Source of the DNA: Solea solea
Lineage: Eukaryota > Chordata > Actinopteri > Pleuronectiformes > Soleidae
NCBI RefSeq assembly: GCF_958295425.1
Contig: NC_081142.1
Coordinates: forward strand, 10,025,754 to 10,089,753
Direction: 5' to 3'
DNA: 64,000 nt
In this document: positions 24,620 to 35,374 of the stretch, one piece after another
How the letters are laid out: each line of letters starts with the position of its first letter
Position numbering within the stretch: position 1 is the first letter of the stretch
Position numbers and translations under genes: made by a program
The notes under the pieces: model-generated
The model's database searches: none
Seen by the model: the letters and a program-made list of their open reading frames with translations, nothing else
Told to the model about the DNA's origin: nothing

Positions 24620-26276
24620 ACCTCCACACAGAACAGGAAAACAGAGTGTCATCATCACTCAGGCCAACGCTCATCAGCCATTGCTGTTAAGTATAAACAG
24701 AAGAGAAATTTGCTTCAAACCTGCTGTAAATAAAAGTTAATAATAACAAGAATAATAATAATAATTCTAATAATAAAAATAATAATAATATGATGATGAT
24801 GATGATGATGATGATGAATAAGTGAGAGACTCACCTCATTGGTTCCCCCTTGTGAAGCGTAAGTGAAGGAACATTCATAATCCCTCTGTGATGAGAGTGG
24901 TAGTTAGTGCATTGATCCTGCATATTACTATGACAGCCATTATTAACCAATCAGTTACTTTGAATGCAGTTCAATAACCCCCACTGTTAATTAAGTGTCA
25001 GTGTTCAGCTGAAGGTTAAAAATAAAAATAACTTCAGAGTTTATCTTAACTGCGCTCTAGAGATACATGGGTTAGAGTTAGAATGTACATGAATGTGTTT
25101 CCTTTTTCAACCTGATTGACAGAAAAATATTTGGCTGATTTAATGTTGAGGTTGTTGATGAAGGTCTGAGGACCAAAACATTGCAAAAACACAGCTTTTA
25201 ATCAAACATAATAGTATATATATATATATACATATATACATCTATATATACATATATATATATATACACATATACTATTTTGTCACAATAAAAGTTAAAT
25301 TATGATCCATATCAATATTATAAAATATCAAAAAGATAATGGCTTATTCTGATGCTGACAAATTAGTAGCTCTCTTTACAGTCTGATCCTTGAATCGTGA
25401 ATCAAAAATTAAATACGCCATAAGGCAAACAGTATTCCCTGTCTCCCAATGATCTCATACATTCTTGTAGGACATATTATACAACGATCTAATTAAATCT
25501 TTAAAAAAGTCATTAATGTTAATAGAAACACCTGTGCTATTCCTGCGATGGCAAGTCAAAATGGCTGCTGTAGTAGATAAGGGATCTATTGTGATGGACA
25601 TTTGTTATTATTTAGCTTAAGACATTAATCAAAGTATGTTAAATACAAAATATTAGTGTCAGTAAAAAAATAGTCATAAGTTTTAATGCACAGACATGAA
25701 ATGTAGACTTTCAAACTAGAACAGTAGCTCTCGTTCATTTAAGCTCAGCCAATCAGAGAAGCCAGTGTGGCAACGACGTGTCAGCCTCTCACGGGCTGTG
25801 TCGTCATCAACCTGCGCCAGCTAAATGTAGTTTTTCCATTATGTGGTTATAAAATATCAAATAAACTAAATGTGTGACAAAGATAGGAACACAATACATT
25901 AATGCATCACCAGTTCGTGATATGTTTGCTGTGACGAGTTTTTGGTCGTCGACTGACGAGCAACAACGGAGAGAATAACAATAACATGGCGAATTGAACA
26001 GTTAAACTTTAGTTCGAGCATCGCTGCAGCAGCAGAGTATAAGCAGGTGTTTGAAGGCGAGGGGGAAACAGAGTGAAAATGACAGAGATGTTAAGTTTAA
26101 TTTAAATTTAAGTCACTCACAAATGCCTCGGAGAATGTGTACACCACTCCTCCCGGTCTAACGTTGAACTCCACCGTCTTCGTCTGCTCAGGAGAAGCCT
26201 CAGCCGGGACAGACACGGAGGACAACCCGAACACAAGCACAAAAGCACAGTTGATATAAACACAGAGTTTCGCCAT
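19179..26276 (-). CDS. mydgf: Myeloid-derived growth factor (UPF0556 family)
   Basis: Six exons on the - strand: 26121-26276, 24835-24885, 24622-24683, 24268-24349, 21367-21439 and 19179-19258. Phases close to a 167-residue frame (human 173). Residues 1 to about 26 form a signal peptide. The mature part carries FNVRPGGVVYTFS, then FTYASQGGTNEQWLMS, VWRPQGKSYLFFTQFKAEL, IEYANAY and SDVPLRPEEF, matching the family along its length. C57 and C86 are the conserved pair. The C-terminus is RTRHDEL, a classical HDEL ER-retrieval signal, whereas human ends in RTEL. MYDGF is an ER/Golgi-resident and secreted factor reported to protect heart tissue after infarction. Intron 2 (24684-24834) carries trinucleotide repeats, intron 3 begins with a (TG)n tract touching the donor, and intron 4 holds one arm of an inverted repeat. 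Confidence 0.96.
21754..21943 (-). repeat. Arm B of a 190-bp perfect inverted repeat, in mydgf intron 4
   Basis: Reverse complement of 17987-18176. The arms are separated by about 3.6 kb that contains mydgf exons 5 and 6. DNA just to the right (21970-22130: 'aggatttagtggcatcaaat') carries further landmarks of the same MITE-like family. Confidence 0.85.
23650..23860 (+). repeat. MITE-like dispersed repeat, mydgf intron 4
   Basis: Shares 'aaggcagaaattgaatatac' and 'cccata.atatgtttgtat' with the copy at 46638-46960 and ends in 'ctccgtagtttcttacacag', the family's 'cgtagtttcctgacac' motif. Confidence 0.6.
24390..24545. repeat. Dispersed repeat with GGGTTAGG units, mydgf intron 3
   Basis: Contains 'ttagggttagaattgcg', 'cagggttaggcatttag' and 'gatggttatggttaacg'. 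It resembles the reverse complement of the element at 4545-4712. Confidence 0.55.
24586..24618. repeat. TG dinucleotide microsatellite abutting the mydgf exon 3 donor
   Basis: The tract ends at 24618. The donor GT of exon 3 is at 24620-24621 read on the - strand, so the repeat begins at the fourth intron base (GTG then ACAC...). Confidence 0.9.
24739..24820. repeat. Compound AAT/TGA trinucleotide repeat
   Basis: AAT-type units run to about 24790 and then turn into about nine TGA units up to about 24817. This lies in mydgf intron 2, ending about 15 bases from the exon 2 donor. Confidence 0.85.
25214..25275. repeat. TA-rich self-complementary repeat
   Basis: Runs of TA interrupted by single C give a nearly palindromic 60-base segment in mydgf intron 1. 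It could extrude a hairpin or cruciform. Confidence 0.8.
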
Positions 26277-28382
26277 GTCTTCCTGCTGTCTGTTACTGTT
26301 ACTGTTACTGGTGTTCAGAAACAGCGCCGTGTGTCCCGTCGCATGTGAGTAACGTCACCTCCCCCCGTCACTAAACAAAACCAAAATATAAACATAAAGA
26401 CAGAAAACACACGTTTCCTGACTCCATGGCTTAACAAATAAAAACTCCACAATTTTACACAGTTACAGACGTAAAATCATACATACATATATCGTAATAA
26501 TAAAAATGTTTGTACAGAATCGCAGCATTACCCTTACTGGCCACACGGTGTCGCCAAACAACCACTTTTCTACTGCTTATATACGACTGTGAAAACAGGG
26601 ATGAAACATAGCACTGTAACAACTGTATTTGTAGAACAACACTATATCAACCATCTTAAAAGTGCCAAACTATTAATGTAATTATCTGGGAATAGTCGTG
26701 GAAATTAATTACATTTAAATAAATTACCATATTATACTGTATTTAAGTATTGGTGCCATATGTACAAGGAAAAATACAAAATAATTATAATAATTATTTA
26801 TTGAAGGTTTTTTTTCATCCAAGTTTCAAATATTGCTTAAACGTTTTTATGCTTGAAGAAGCTGAAAAACTTGGTGTATCGATGAAAGGTAAATGCAAAT
26901 CAATGCAATATAAACTGACAGTATTTATAGATAGACATTTCTTGTCTCGTTAAATGATCTCATCTTTCTCTCTTCCCATACAACAAAAGTAATAGTAAAT
27001 AGTAAATGATGTCTTGGCAACGCTTTTGATGTAACATGTAAGTGTTGCTTTGATGTGTCACAATGTGACATGTACAGTAAAAAGTGCATAAACAGTTATT
27101 TACAGCCTGCTGAGATTTACAACAGTGATTTGATGTAAAGTTATTGAGATTGAAATTCAGTGGGATTAGCTAAAATCAAATTAAATTAAAAAACAAAGAA
27201 CAAATCTATAACAAATCCATAACAAATCAAAAATGTCTTTTTAAAACGATTTTAGTGTTTGTAAAGCACAAAATATATATATTATTTGTACTGTATATCC
27301 TCTAATAAATTAAAACCCATAAACCTTTAGGGGATATTTACTTGTAGATACTTGTATCCAGGTTTGTTGCACAATACATTCAACTCAGTACAAGCATCAT
27401 GTTCTTATGCAAACATGTTTGCTGTGCGTTTACATTCCTCTTGTTTTCACAGTAGAACATCACTTTGTGTGAGAGGCGACAGCATATGCGTCTGCTCCTG
27501 CATGTCTGTAAAATGTTGTGTTTTTCTGTGTCTGGAACCTCCATGTGAAGTGTAACGTTGTGAACTGATGTTTGGTACGTGAGGAGACTGCTGAACATAG
27601 TCAGACACTCTTGTGTAAAAATCATAAAACAATACAGACATTTAGACTTAAATTCAGACCAAAAACCAACTGCCTGCCCCATGTTCCCTGCAGCCTCTGC
27701 AGCCTCACTCAGACGTCCTCCCTGTCCAGTTCCACTTCCCAGCCCAAAGATTATACAATAACAGGATTAATACCAGCATGTATTCACTGACACAGTCTGC
27801 TGAGTGTTTTTATATTTACACAGCAGCGCCTCCAGGGAAAGTACGAGGATTATTGGGCACACATTCTTCTATTTCGAACAGGGAAAACTGCGTCTATAAT
27901 GATGTGTAAATAGGCAGACTTAGGGAGTCCTTGTCCTGCCCAGAAAAACATTGTGTCCTCCGTCAGGATGTCAAGTGCCCAGCTGTGTAATACCAGGAGG
28001 AGAGAAAATAGTCAGTCATTTCCACCGTTCTCACATAAATAGCTTCTTCTCTTTGCCATAAACAAACTATTCTCTAAAAAGTGAACATGAACAGAACACC
28101 TACACTGAGGTTCATATTCCAGTCCACAAAAACAGCAACAAGTGCTAATAATCAACACTTTGATGCATCAGATTTGAGTTAATATAACACTTTTTAGAGC
28201 AGAACAACAACTAGAGAGCTCAACCATGAAAACATGTTTCTATTCTGTCTTTATCAAATCAGCATGAGATGGAAGCTGCACAGGAACATCACTCTGCTTC
28301 TCTTCTTTCATTTGTTTTTTTAACAACATTGCTCAACATCTTTGGCTGAGTAGTCATCAGTGATAAATGTTCCATTTTGTTC

Positions 28383-28440
28383 AATTCAATTAAAAAAATA
28401 CTTTATTTGTCCAAAGGGAGCAATTCAAGGGCTCTTAGAC
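28383..28440 (-). repeat. Retroelement 3' tail fragment
   Basis: Read on the - strand the segment resembles 'ccctttggacaaataaag' followed by A-rich DNA, the type of 3' tail seen at 41860-41910. Only the tail is visible. Confidence 0.4.
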
Positions 28441-29416
28441 CAGTCATAAAAACACTGAAGAAAAAAACAAAAAGACAACATAAGTGTGTGTAAACTTGTA
28501 ACTTTATTCTTTCATTGTCTGACCTCAAAACTAGAGGTATTCTCTGTTCAGCTCCTCAGTTGTGGAATGACCGGTGGAGATCAGGCAAGCACATTGTTGT
28601 TTTTTGAAGTCGTTTTCAAAAGTTAATTATTTTTAGATTTATTTTTGTTTTTCCAATTAATGTTGCAGTTTATTTTTTTACTCGTTGTTTTATTAATCTA
28701 TTTCATTATAACTTTAATATTTTAATGTTTAATACCTGCTGAATATACTCATGCATCATGATGAATCAATAATGTGAGCAAGTCAGGTGAAATCACGCTG
28801 TGATCCACTGGCAGCCCACTGTCCAAAAAAGCCATTATCACTATGTTACAATGTTTATCTTATAGCATAGTCTTTATGTTTATATAAATAAAAACCAGGG
28901 GCCTGATGGCACAGATTGAAATGAAATATCAGGAGATGGAACACTAATACGCTCACTATTGACATTTTGTCTGTACAAGCAACAAACTGGCCTCCATCAT
29001 ACTTTGTGTCAGTGCATTCTCGTCTGTTGGCTCGGACACTTGTTGACTGGGAGTCTCAGACAGTTAAGCTGTTTCGGGCACAGCCTCACAGACAGTCAGC
29101 TCATGATAAGGATGCTTTAGTCGCGGTGGTGCTGCTGATGTCAGCAGTTTGCAGTCAAGTTTTCCTGGCTGTCTGTGGATCTGTGGAATTTCTCTCCTCC
29201 TTGTCATCTCCAGCAGGGCCGGATAGGAGCGACCGGCACCTCTCCCCATCCTGCAGGCCCTGCAGGCTTAGCACTCTGGCCTGTGCTGAGCAAACAGCAC
29301 CTGGAGCTGTGGAGGAGCCATGGCTCTGTCCTGACCCTCTGTCATTACACTCTCATCAGGGAGCTCAGTATCCAAACATGGTGTGGGCTCCACAGAGAGA
29401 ATCTGGGAATTTTTTA

Positions 29417-29565
29417 TTTATTTAACCTGTATTTAACCAGATAAAGTTCCATCAAGAGCGTGATCTTTTTATCTGGCCAAGAAGTCAGCAACACACATTT
29501 TTTATTGATAATTTAACCTTTATTTAACCAGGTAAAGACCCACTGAGATCAAGATCTGTTTTACA
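29417..29565 (+). repeat. Dispersed repeat with two 'TTTAACC...TTTAACCAGRTAAAG' units
   Basis: 'tttaacctgtatttaaccag' at about 29423 and 'tttaacctttatttaaccag' at about 29513 are direct copies of a widespread fish repeat. The first is followed by 'ataaagttccatcaagagcg', the second by 'gtaaagacccactgagatca'. Confidence 0.6.
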
Positions 29566-30120
29566 ATAATAAATCTATAATACATAATAAATACAAAAGA
29601 CAGATTACAAACGATAAATTATAGTAATAATTAAAAACACTATTAAATGTATTCTTGTTGTCTCGTGTTTAAGATGGAACCAAGGTTATAATAGTTTTGG
29701 ATGTTTTTTGTGTGTTTATTAGCTTTAATGTTAGTTTTTTGTAATATGGAGTAGTTTGTATTTTCAGGAATTTACAAAAAACAAAAATAAGGCAAGAAAA
29801 TCTGAAAAATGAATGTATTCTCCTTTTTCAACCTCCATCATTCGTCTCTTAATCATCCTCATTTGTTTTGAGTTTGGAACCAGAGACAAAAATAACAACA
29901 CTGTAATAATAAATTAGCTATACTTCCGCCAGTTTCAAGTGTCCACAAGTGTCCTCACGTGGGCCCGGTGGTCATGAGCATGTGTTTGTTGTGGACAGTA
30001 CTGTGTTCATCGTACAGTAACAGACGATGCACTGCAATAAGTACAACAGTCGCTATGCTCTTGCCTCTAATCTGCCGAAATATTAATCATCCTGAAACCG
30101 TTTCCTTCTCATTTCCTTGA

Positions 30121-30295
30121 GAACACGTTAAATATGAGTATTTCATTGTATTTGTATTGTCTGTCTGTATAGTTTCCCATCAGGGACAATAAATGACTGA
30201 ACTGATAATAATAATACACCATTTTCAACCACCATGATTTACTGCAGGTCTGCCAGACCTGGTTCCTGACCATTTTCTTACATCAAAGTCGCTGA
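30121..30295 (+). pseudogene. Inverted, decayed copy of lox intron 1 / exon 2 boundary
   Basis: Read on the + strand this segment matches the - strand of 34151-34300. Shared blocks include 'gtatttgtattgtctgtctg', 'agtttcccatcagggacaat', 'accaccatgatttactgcag' and the first coding bases 'gtctgccagacctggttcct' of lox exon 2. After about 23 exon bases similarity falls off, with a gap and then 'ttacatc.aaag'. The intron is retained, so this came from DNA duplication and not from an mRNA. It has the opposite orientation and lies beyond the 3' end of the lox gene, 3.9 kb from its source. Confidence 0.85.
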
Positions 30296-31304
30296 AATGT
30301 TCCACTTCACAAGGATCACTGTTGAGGAACAAATCTCCTCAGTTCTTATGTTTAATGTCAACCATCACAGGTTTGCTTTGTATGTTCACAAAGAATGGTG
30401 AAAAGAGAAATGTGGTGCTGAACATTCTGCGTTCACACAGTCAAAAACAGTGAAACCTCTTTCTGGTGGATATTTACCACAGGAAGACCATGAGGTGATG
30501 TATTTATGTTGGATGACAAACAGCTCTTCTGCTGCAAAAGGAATGAATTGTGTTTAAGAAAATATGGTTGTGGTGAGTATTTACACAAATAATCACCCTC
30601 GCCCACCAATCACACAGAATAAATGTGGTGACAAAGTGCAAACAGAGCGAAGCATTCCCAGACACCTCATTTGGAGTCACTGCCAGGTGAATAAATGTTT
30701 GGCCAATCACTCACCCGCTGTAACACAACATGACAAACAACAGCAGGCTCACGGTTTGACGCTACACGTCTTCTGCTGCTATTTCCAAGAGGCAAACACA
30801 TGCAAAGTGGAACCCTTTTCACGTGTGCGTCTTAAGTGTGTTACTCCAGAAGCATTTAACAAATGTACCAGTCCACGGTCTGACGGCACGAAGCTCGGGT
30901 TATTATTAACAGAGAGGATATTCATGATAAATGTGCAGAGGCATGACTTCATGTTTCAGTTATCACTGTCCTTCTTACCGTCAGTGGACATGGGAAGTTA
31001 TGCATAATATTAAATTAGCCACCAGACACAAACATGTTGTTTTGAATGACTCTTGGGACCCTCAAGAAAAATATTTTTCCTGGTGACTGCTTTATTATAA
31101 CTATTACGCAACTGAGTTAAATCTGTGTATATTTGTTTTCTTTCTTTATTTGTATTCTTTCTTCATTTTGTTGTGTGTGTGTGTTTTGCTTTGTTTAGTT
31201 CTTCTTCCTTTTTCCTTCTTCGTCTTTGTACTAAAGTTGACTTGAAAGTGTACACAGTGCTTAACACATATTTTTACTAGACCACCACCCAACACCAGCT
31301 TTGG

Positions 31305-31364
31305 TAATTATCAAAATCATTGATGTTTCTGTAATGGTTAATTATCAAAATCATTGATGTTTCT
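31305..31364. repeat. Two-copy tandem duplication, 26-base unit
   Basis: 'taattatcaaaatcattgat' plus 'gtttct' occurs exactly at 31305-31330 and again at 31339-31364, spaced by 8 bases. Confidence 0.85.
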
Positions 31365-31480
31365 ATATAATTATTATTGATATCCATGAATTTCCAAAGT
31401 CACTGTTTCATTTTGTTATTTGGCAAATAAATAACAATAAACATTTTTTTTTTTATGTTTTCTTATTTTTATGACAGTTG

Positions 31481-31707
31481 GTCTAATACAGTGTTTCATG
31501 GTTCATCAGGGACCCTGTCCTGCATGTTTTAAATGTTTCCCTGCTCCAACACACCTGATTCAAACTGTCATCTCGTCATCAAGCTCTGCAACAGCCTGGT
31601 AACGATCCATTCATTTGAATCACGTGTGTTGGAGAAGGGAAACTAAATCAAAACTGTGCAGGACGGTGATCCCCAAGGACCCGGACTGCAAAACACTGGT
31701 CTAATAA
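31481..31707. mobile_element. Palindromic MITE-like element with terminal inverted repeats
   Basis: The left end 'tctaatacagtgttt' is complementary to the right end 'aacactggtctaata'. Inner arms also pair: 'cctgcatgtttt' with 'aaaactgtgcagg', and 'gctccaacacacctgatt' with 'aatcacgtgtgttggag'. No coding capacity. The design is that of a non-autonomous DNA transposon, possibly hAT-like, though the superfamily is not proven. It lies just beyond the lox 3' end. Confidence 0.65.
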
Positions 31708-31815
31708 ATTTGTTAAGCGCTTTGTAGGAAAAAGTTATTGATTATTGAAACCTGTCACCAGATTGTCAAGACACAATATCAGAGACAATTTTGTTTCCAA
31801 AAATCAAAAAGAAAC

Positions 31816-31821
31816 TTTATT
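31816..31821 (-). terminator. Candidate polyadenylation signal of the lox-type gene
   Basis: AATAAA on the - strand, about 570 bases after the stop codon at 32391-32393, with a plausible 3' UTR in between. Confidence 0.45.
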
Positions 31822-32390
31822 ATAAAATGCTGAAAAGGACAAGCATTAGAAACCATTCAGACGAAGAAATACATGTGCATTGTCGCTGATACTGAGCGGC
31901 AGAAACACAGACAATTACTGTTTTAAATACAGTAGGGCACTTCCTCCGTTCTATGTAGCACATGCACAATACAGATACAGTCAATTGAATTGAAATGCAC
32001 CATTGTAGTCAGAGGGTACAAATTAATTGAAGACACGTTTCTTGTTTTCGTGAATTGTACAAACAGGTTTTCCTCAAAGTCCTGAAGTCTCCCTTTCCTC
32101 AAATACCAGTACAAGTAAAAAAGGATAATCCAACCAAAAAGATAAGTAGCTAAGATATGTAGCTACAAAATATTATGCCATAAATACAAACATGTGCAAA
32201 CAGCTGCACAGCTGAGCAGCAACTTTATACCAAGAGCAACAAGACGGTATTAAATATAAGAAATATGTATTTCTGTGAGGGGAAAGTGTTCAGTCTTCAG
32301 TCAGGTCAGCTTCTGTTAAAAACAGTGGATAGTGATCAGGTTTTATTAATGTCTCTGACTTAGTTATTTAAATCGTTCTTACGCTCTTAC

Positions 32391-35374
32391 TTACCCAGTG
32401 ATCCTGCAGTTTCTTGCCTGGACGTGGGTTCCTGTGTATGTGATGTCACAGCGAACCTCATTGTTGGAAAAATCTGACTCCTGGACGAGCTGAGAGGGAT
32501 TTACTGTCACCTGAAAAACAGCAAGTATCATTATTACTAATACAACGTATTTATCTTTTATATTTGAACATGTCCTGTTCATGAAACAGAGCCCACCTTC
32601 AGTATGTAGTTTCCTGGTGGTACATCCGTGATATCAATCCACTGGCAGTCAATGTTTGCATGATATGTATCATAGCAACCAGGACCGAGCCCCTGTTAAA
32701 AAAAACAATGTAGTCTTGGATTATAAACCTTCTTTTGACTTCATGTGTATTCCTTAAATGCCACGAAACAACCAAATGAGCAAATAGTAAATAGTGACTC
32801 TGGGTGGATCTATGGAAAAATGATCTCATCAATTACAGACTGTGCTGACCAACCTGTGTGTGAGCAGTGCAGGCAAAGCGGCGTCTTGTTCCCGGGTCAC
32901 ATGACGTGTCCTCCAGACAGAAACTGGCCTTGTGTCCCTCAGCCACCTTCTGACCAGTGGAGACGTCCAGCAGGTCGTAGTTGCTAAAGGCCTCCATGCT
33001 GTGGTAATGCCTGCAGAGAAACAGAGATACTGCAGATGTAAGTGATGCTGTGCAGTAACTGTGTGTCATTTACACTACTGTGTCTTCTGTTGGACCTTTT
33101 AATGAACGGTTTTCTTTACGTTGTGCTTTAAGTTCTGTCTAAGTCTTTCCTTGTGTGCCTTATTGAGTATACAAATACAAATACACACAAAAGACATTAA
33201 GCTTCTGCACAGTTTGAGACAGCCCGTCATGAACACTGTTAGTTCTCACTAAAACACAAACAGTATCGATATCCAGCCCTAAGATATTGCCCCTTATATA
33301 AGTCACTGTCTCCTTTCAATAAAGTTTCAGCACTTAACTATTTTCTCGCATTGAAAATATTGTAAGAAAAATGACTGAATACATTTGAACTGTGTCATTT
33401 ATGAGGTGAACTCACTGGTGACAGCTGTGCCATTCCCACTCATGTCTGGGCCTCACTGGGAGGAAGTCTGCTGTTCCTTGGTTCTTCACTCGCTGTGGGA
33501 ACCGCAGCAGTACTCTGTAGTCAAGGTCCCTCACACTCGAATGATACGCAGACCTAAGGGAAAAGGAAACAGGAAAGGAATGAGTGCCCAGTTCACCTTT
33601 GTGTTTGTGGCATTTTAACAATATCCACACAATAAAACCTTCTGTCTGGCCACACAAATAGTAATCCACCGTCACAGTGGCACAGGTGCTGTCTGGTCTT
33701 GCCTCACTAGTTGTTTGCATTCACATCAGGAATCCTTTGCCTTTCATTTCACAGCTTCTTTGACTTGGCAAAGTGGCTGCACACATCAGAGGAGAGAATC
33801 TTGGGCGATTGCCACATTGTCCAGTCACTCTACACTTCACTGCCATTCAGCTGTAGTGTCCAAACAGAAAACAGGGTCCAGCACATCCTAATGTTGCAAC
33901 CTCAGAGGGATTATCTTGATTTGTATTTGCACATGTGAACCAGACTGACCACACAGCTGAAGCAGCACCACAACAACACAGATGAACACAGTTAGATAAT
34001 GACCAAATACCAACTGGTTTCACTTGACTGACTGGTGTTATGTCAAAATTAATAATGATGTGCACCTGGATAGACAGTTCTCTTCAGCAGCACAGCGAAG
34101 TGCATACATCTGCACTCTTTGGATGTAAGAGGCCGCCTGGATGTAGTAAGGATCAGGAACCAGGTCTGGCAGACCTGCAGTAAATCATGGTGGTTGAAAA
34201 TTATTATTATTATCAGTTCAGTCATGTATTGTCCCTGATGGGAAACTATACAGACAGACAATACAAATACAATGAAAATACTAATATTTAAAGTGTTCTA
34301 TGACCTATAGCCTATTGTTGTTGTTATTTAAACGATCTCTCATCCCTCTGCCTCACCATTGTGGAATAATCTGGTGCCATAGCCGCCGGTTCCAGGTGGA
34401 GTGCGCGCAGGACCCCTGTTCAGTCTGTCTGGTGGATAAACGTTGTAGAACACCGAGTTTCTGTGATGAATACTGTGTGGATCTCGCGGGTCACTCACAT
34501 CTGTAGTCCGTGTTTGCTCTGGCCTCGCACGAGGAAAGCGTATTTCTACGTCTACAGCGTTGCCGGACGGCGCTGTGGGAGAAAATATATTTGACTCCGC
34601 TGAACTTCCGTGCGCAGTGCGAGCATCACCCGAGAAAACCAGTCTGCTCTGCTGAGACATGCGTCGTGCGTCCGCACTGTCCTCCTCGGCCATGGTGACC
34701 GGTCCAGATGTGGCAGGTGATCGGGCAGTTAAATCCGAGCTCTCGGGTCTAATCCCTGCACCTCGGCTGTGCGTAAAATCTGTTGATCTAATCGGTGGCG
34801 CAGCGGCCTGATGAGCACCGGCATCATCCCCAGCTGCACTGCGGCCACCTCGCGGGACTCCGCTACCAGAGAACTCATACACGGACGCAGCGTTGCTGTT
34901 TGACGCAGCGCGATGTGAACGGTATCCAAAAGCCTCAGTCTCTCCTCCTGCATTTGCCGTTCGCTGAGGAGCCTGACCGGGTGCCCCAGGATGTCCAGAA
35001 ACGACAAAGTACTGACCAGCATCAGGAACAAGAACAGCTGCATCATTTAGACCGTGGTCGTTTTGTAGAGAATGAACCCTGACTGCGTCCTCGGGTTCTC
35101 CAGATCTGACTCTGCCGGGTCTACTGGGTGCAACAAGGTGGTTAACTCGGTTAAAACTGTTCTTGGTTGTTAATAAAAGTTGAGTGCGTCTTCTGGACTG
35201 TGCAGGGGGACGGTACTGAGTCCCCGTGCTCAGCAGACTGTACAGCTGACCGTTATTCTCCCACTGAATCCGGTGTCTCCAAGGTTCGACACGTGCGCGT
35301 AAATGTTGTTGACCGGTACCCAAACGCACCAGGACATCAAGTAGGAACATTAATACAAAGGAAAACTGCCCCAT
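32391..35374 (-). CDS. Lysyl oxidase, LOX/LOXL1/LOXL5 type
   Basis: Six exons on the - strand: 34357-35374, 34066-34174, 33416-33553, 32854-33010, 32597-32692, 32391-32510. They close to 545 residues. Lysyl oxidases oxidise lysine side chains in collagen and elastin outside the cell, starting crosslinks. I chose the ATG at 35374 (ACCATGG context) because [18 protein letters not shown] is then a signal peptide; an in-frame ATG 17 codons upstream (35425) would bury it. Residues 22-330 are an Arg-rich propeptide starting near [17 protein letters not shown]. The catalytic domain has copper ligands H421, H423 and H425 in WHSCHQHYHS, and LTQ partners K449 (EGHKASF) and Y484 ([13 protein letters not shown]). 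No scavenger-receptor domains, so not LOXL2-4. It lacks the Tyr-rich stretch of human LOX and is longer (417 in human LOX, 574 in LOXL1). Which of lox, loxl1 or loxl5 it is needs a tree. Confidence 0.93.

Larger units (their letters stand above)
26277..31800. other. mydgf upstream region and intergenic DNA
   Basis: The first roughly 130 bases upstream of the mydgf ATG should contain its promoter and leader; there is a TGACG-type site read on the - strand near 26352, but no TATA box at a sensible distance. No coding exon is recognised up to the 3' end of the lox gene. The region holds an AT-rich repeat at 29417-29565, a decayed lox fragment at 30121-30295, a short tandem duplication at 31305-31364 and a palindromic element at 31481-31707. 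The open frame at 28967-29425 has no recognisable similarity. Confidence 0.5.

Noticed and set aside
28967..29425. 152-codon open frame on +
   Set aside because: No recognisable domain and no convincing splice partners.
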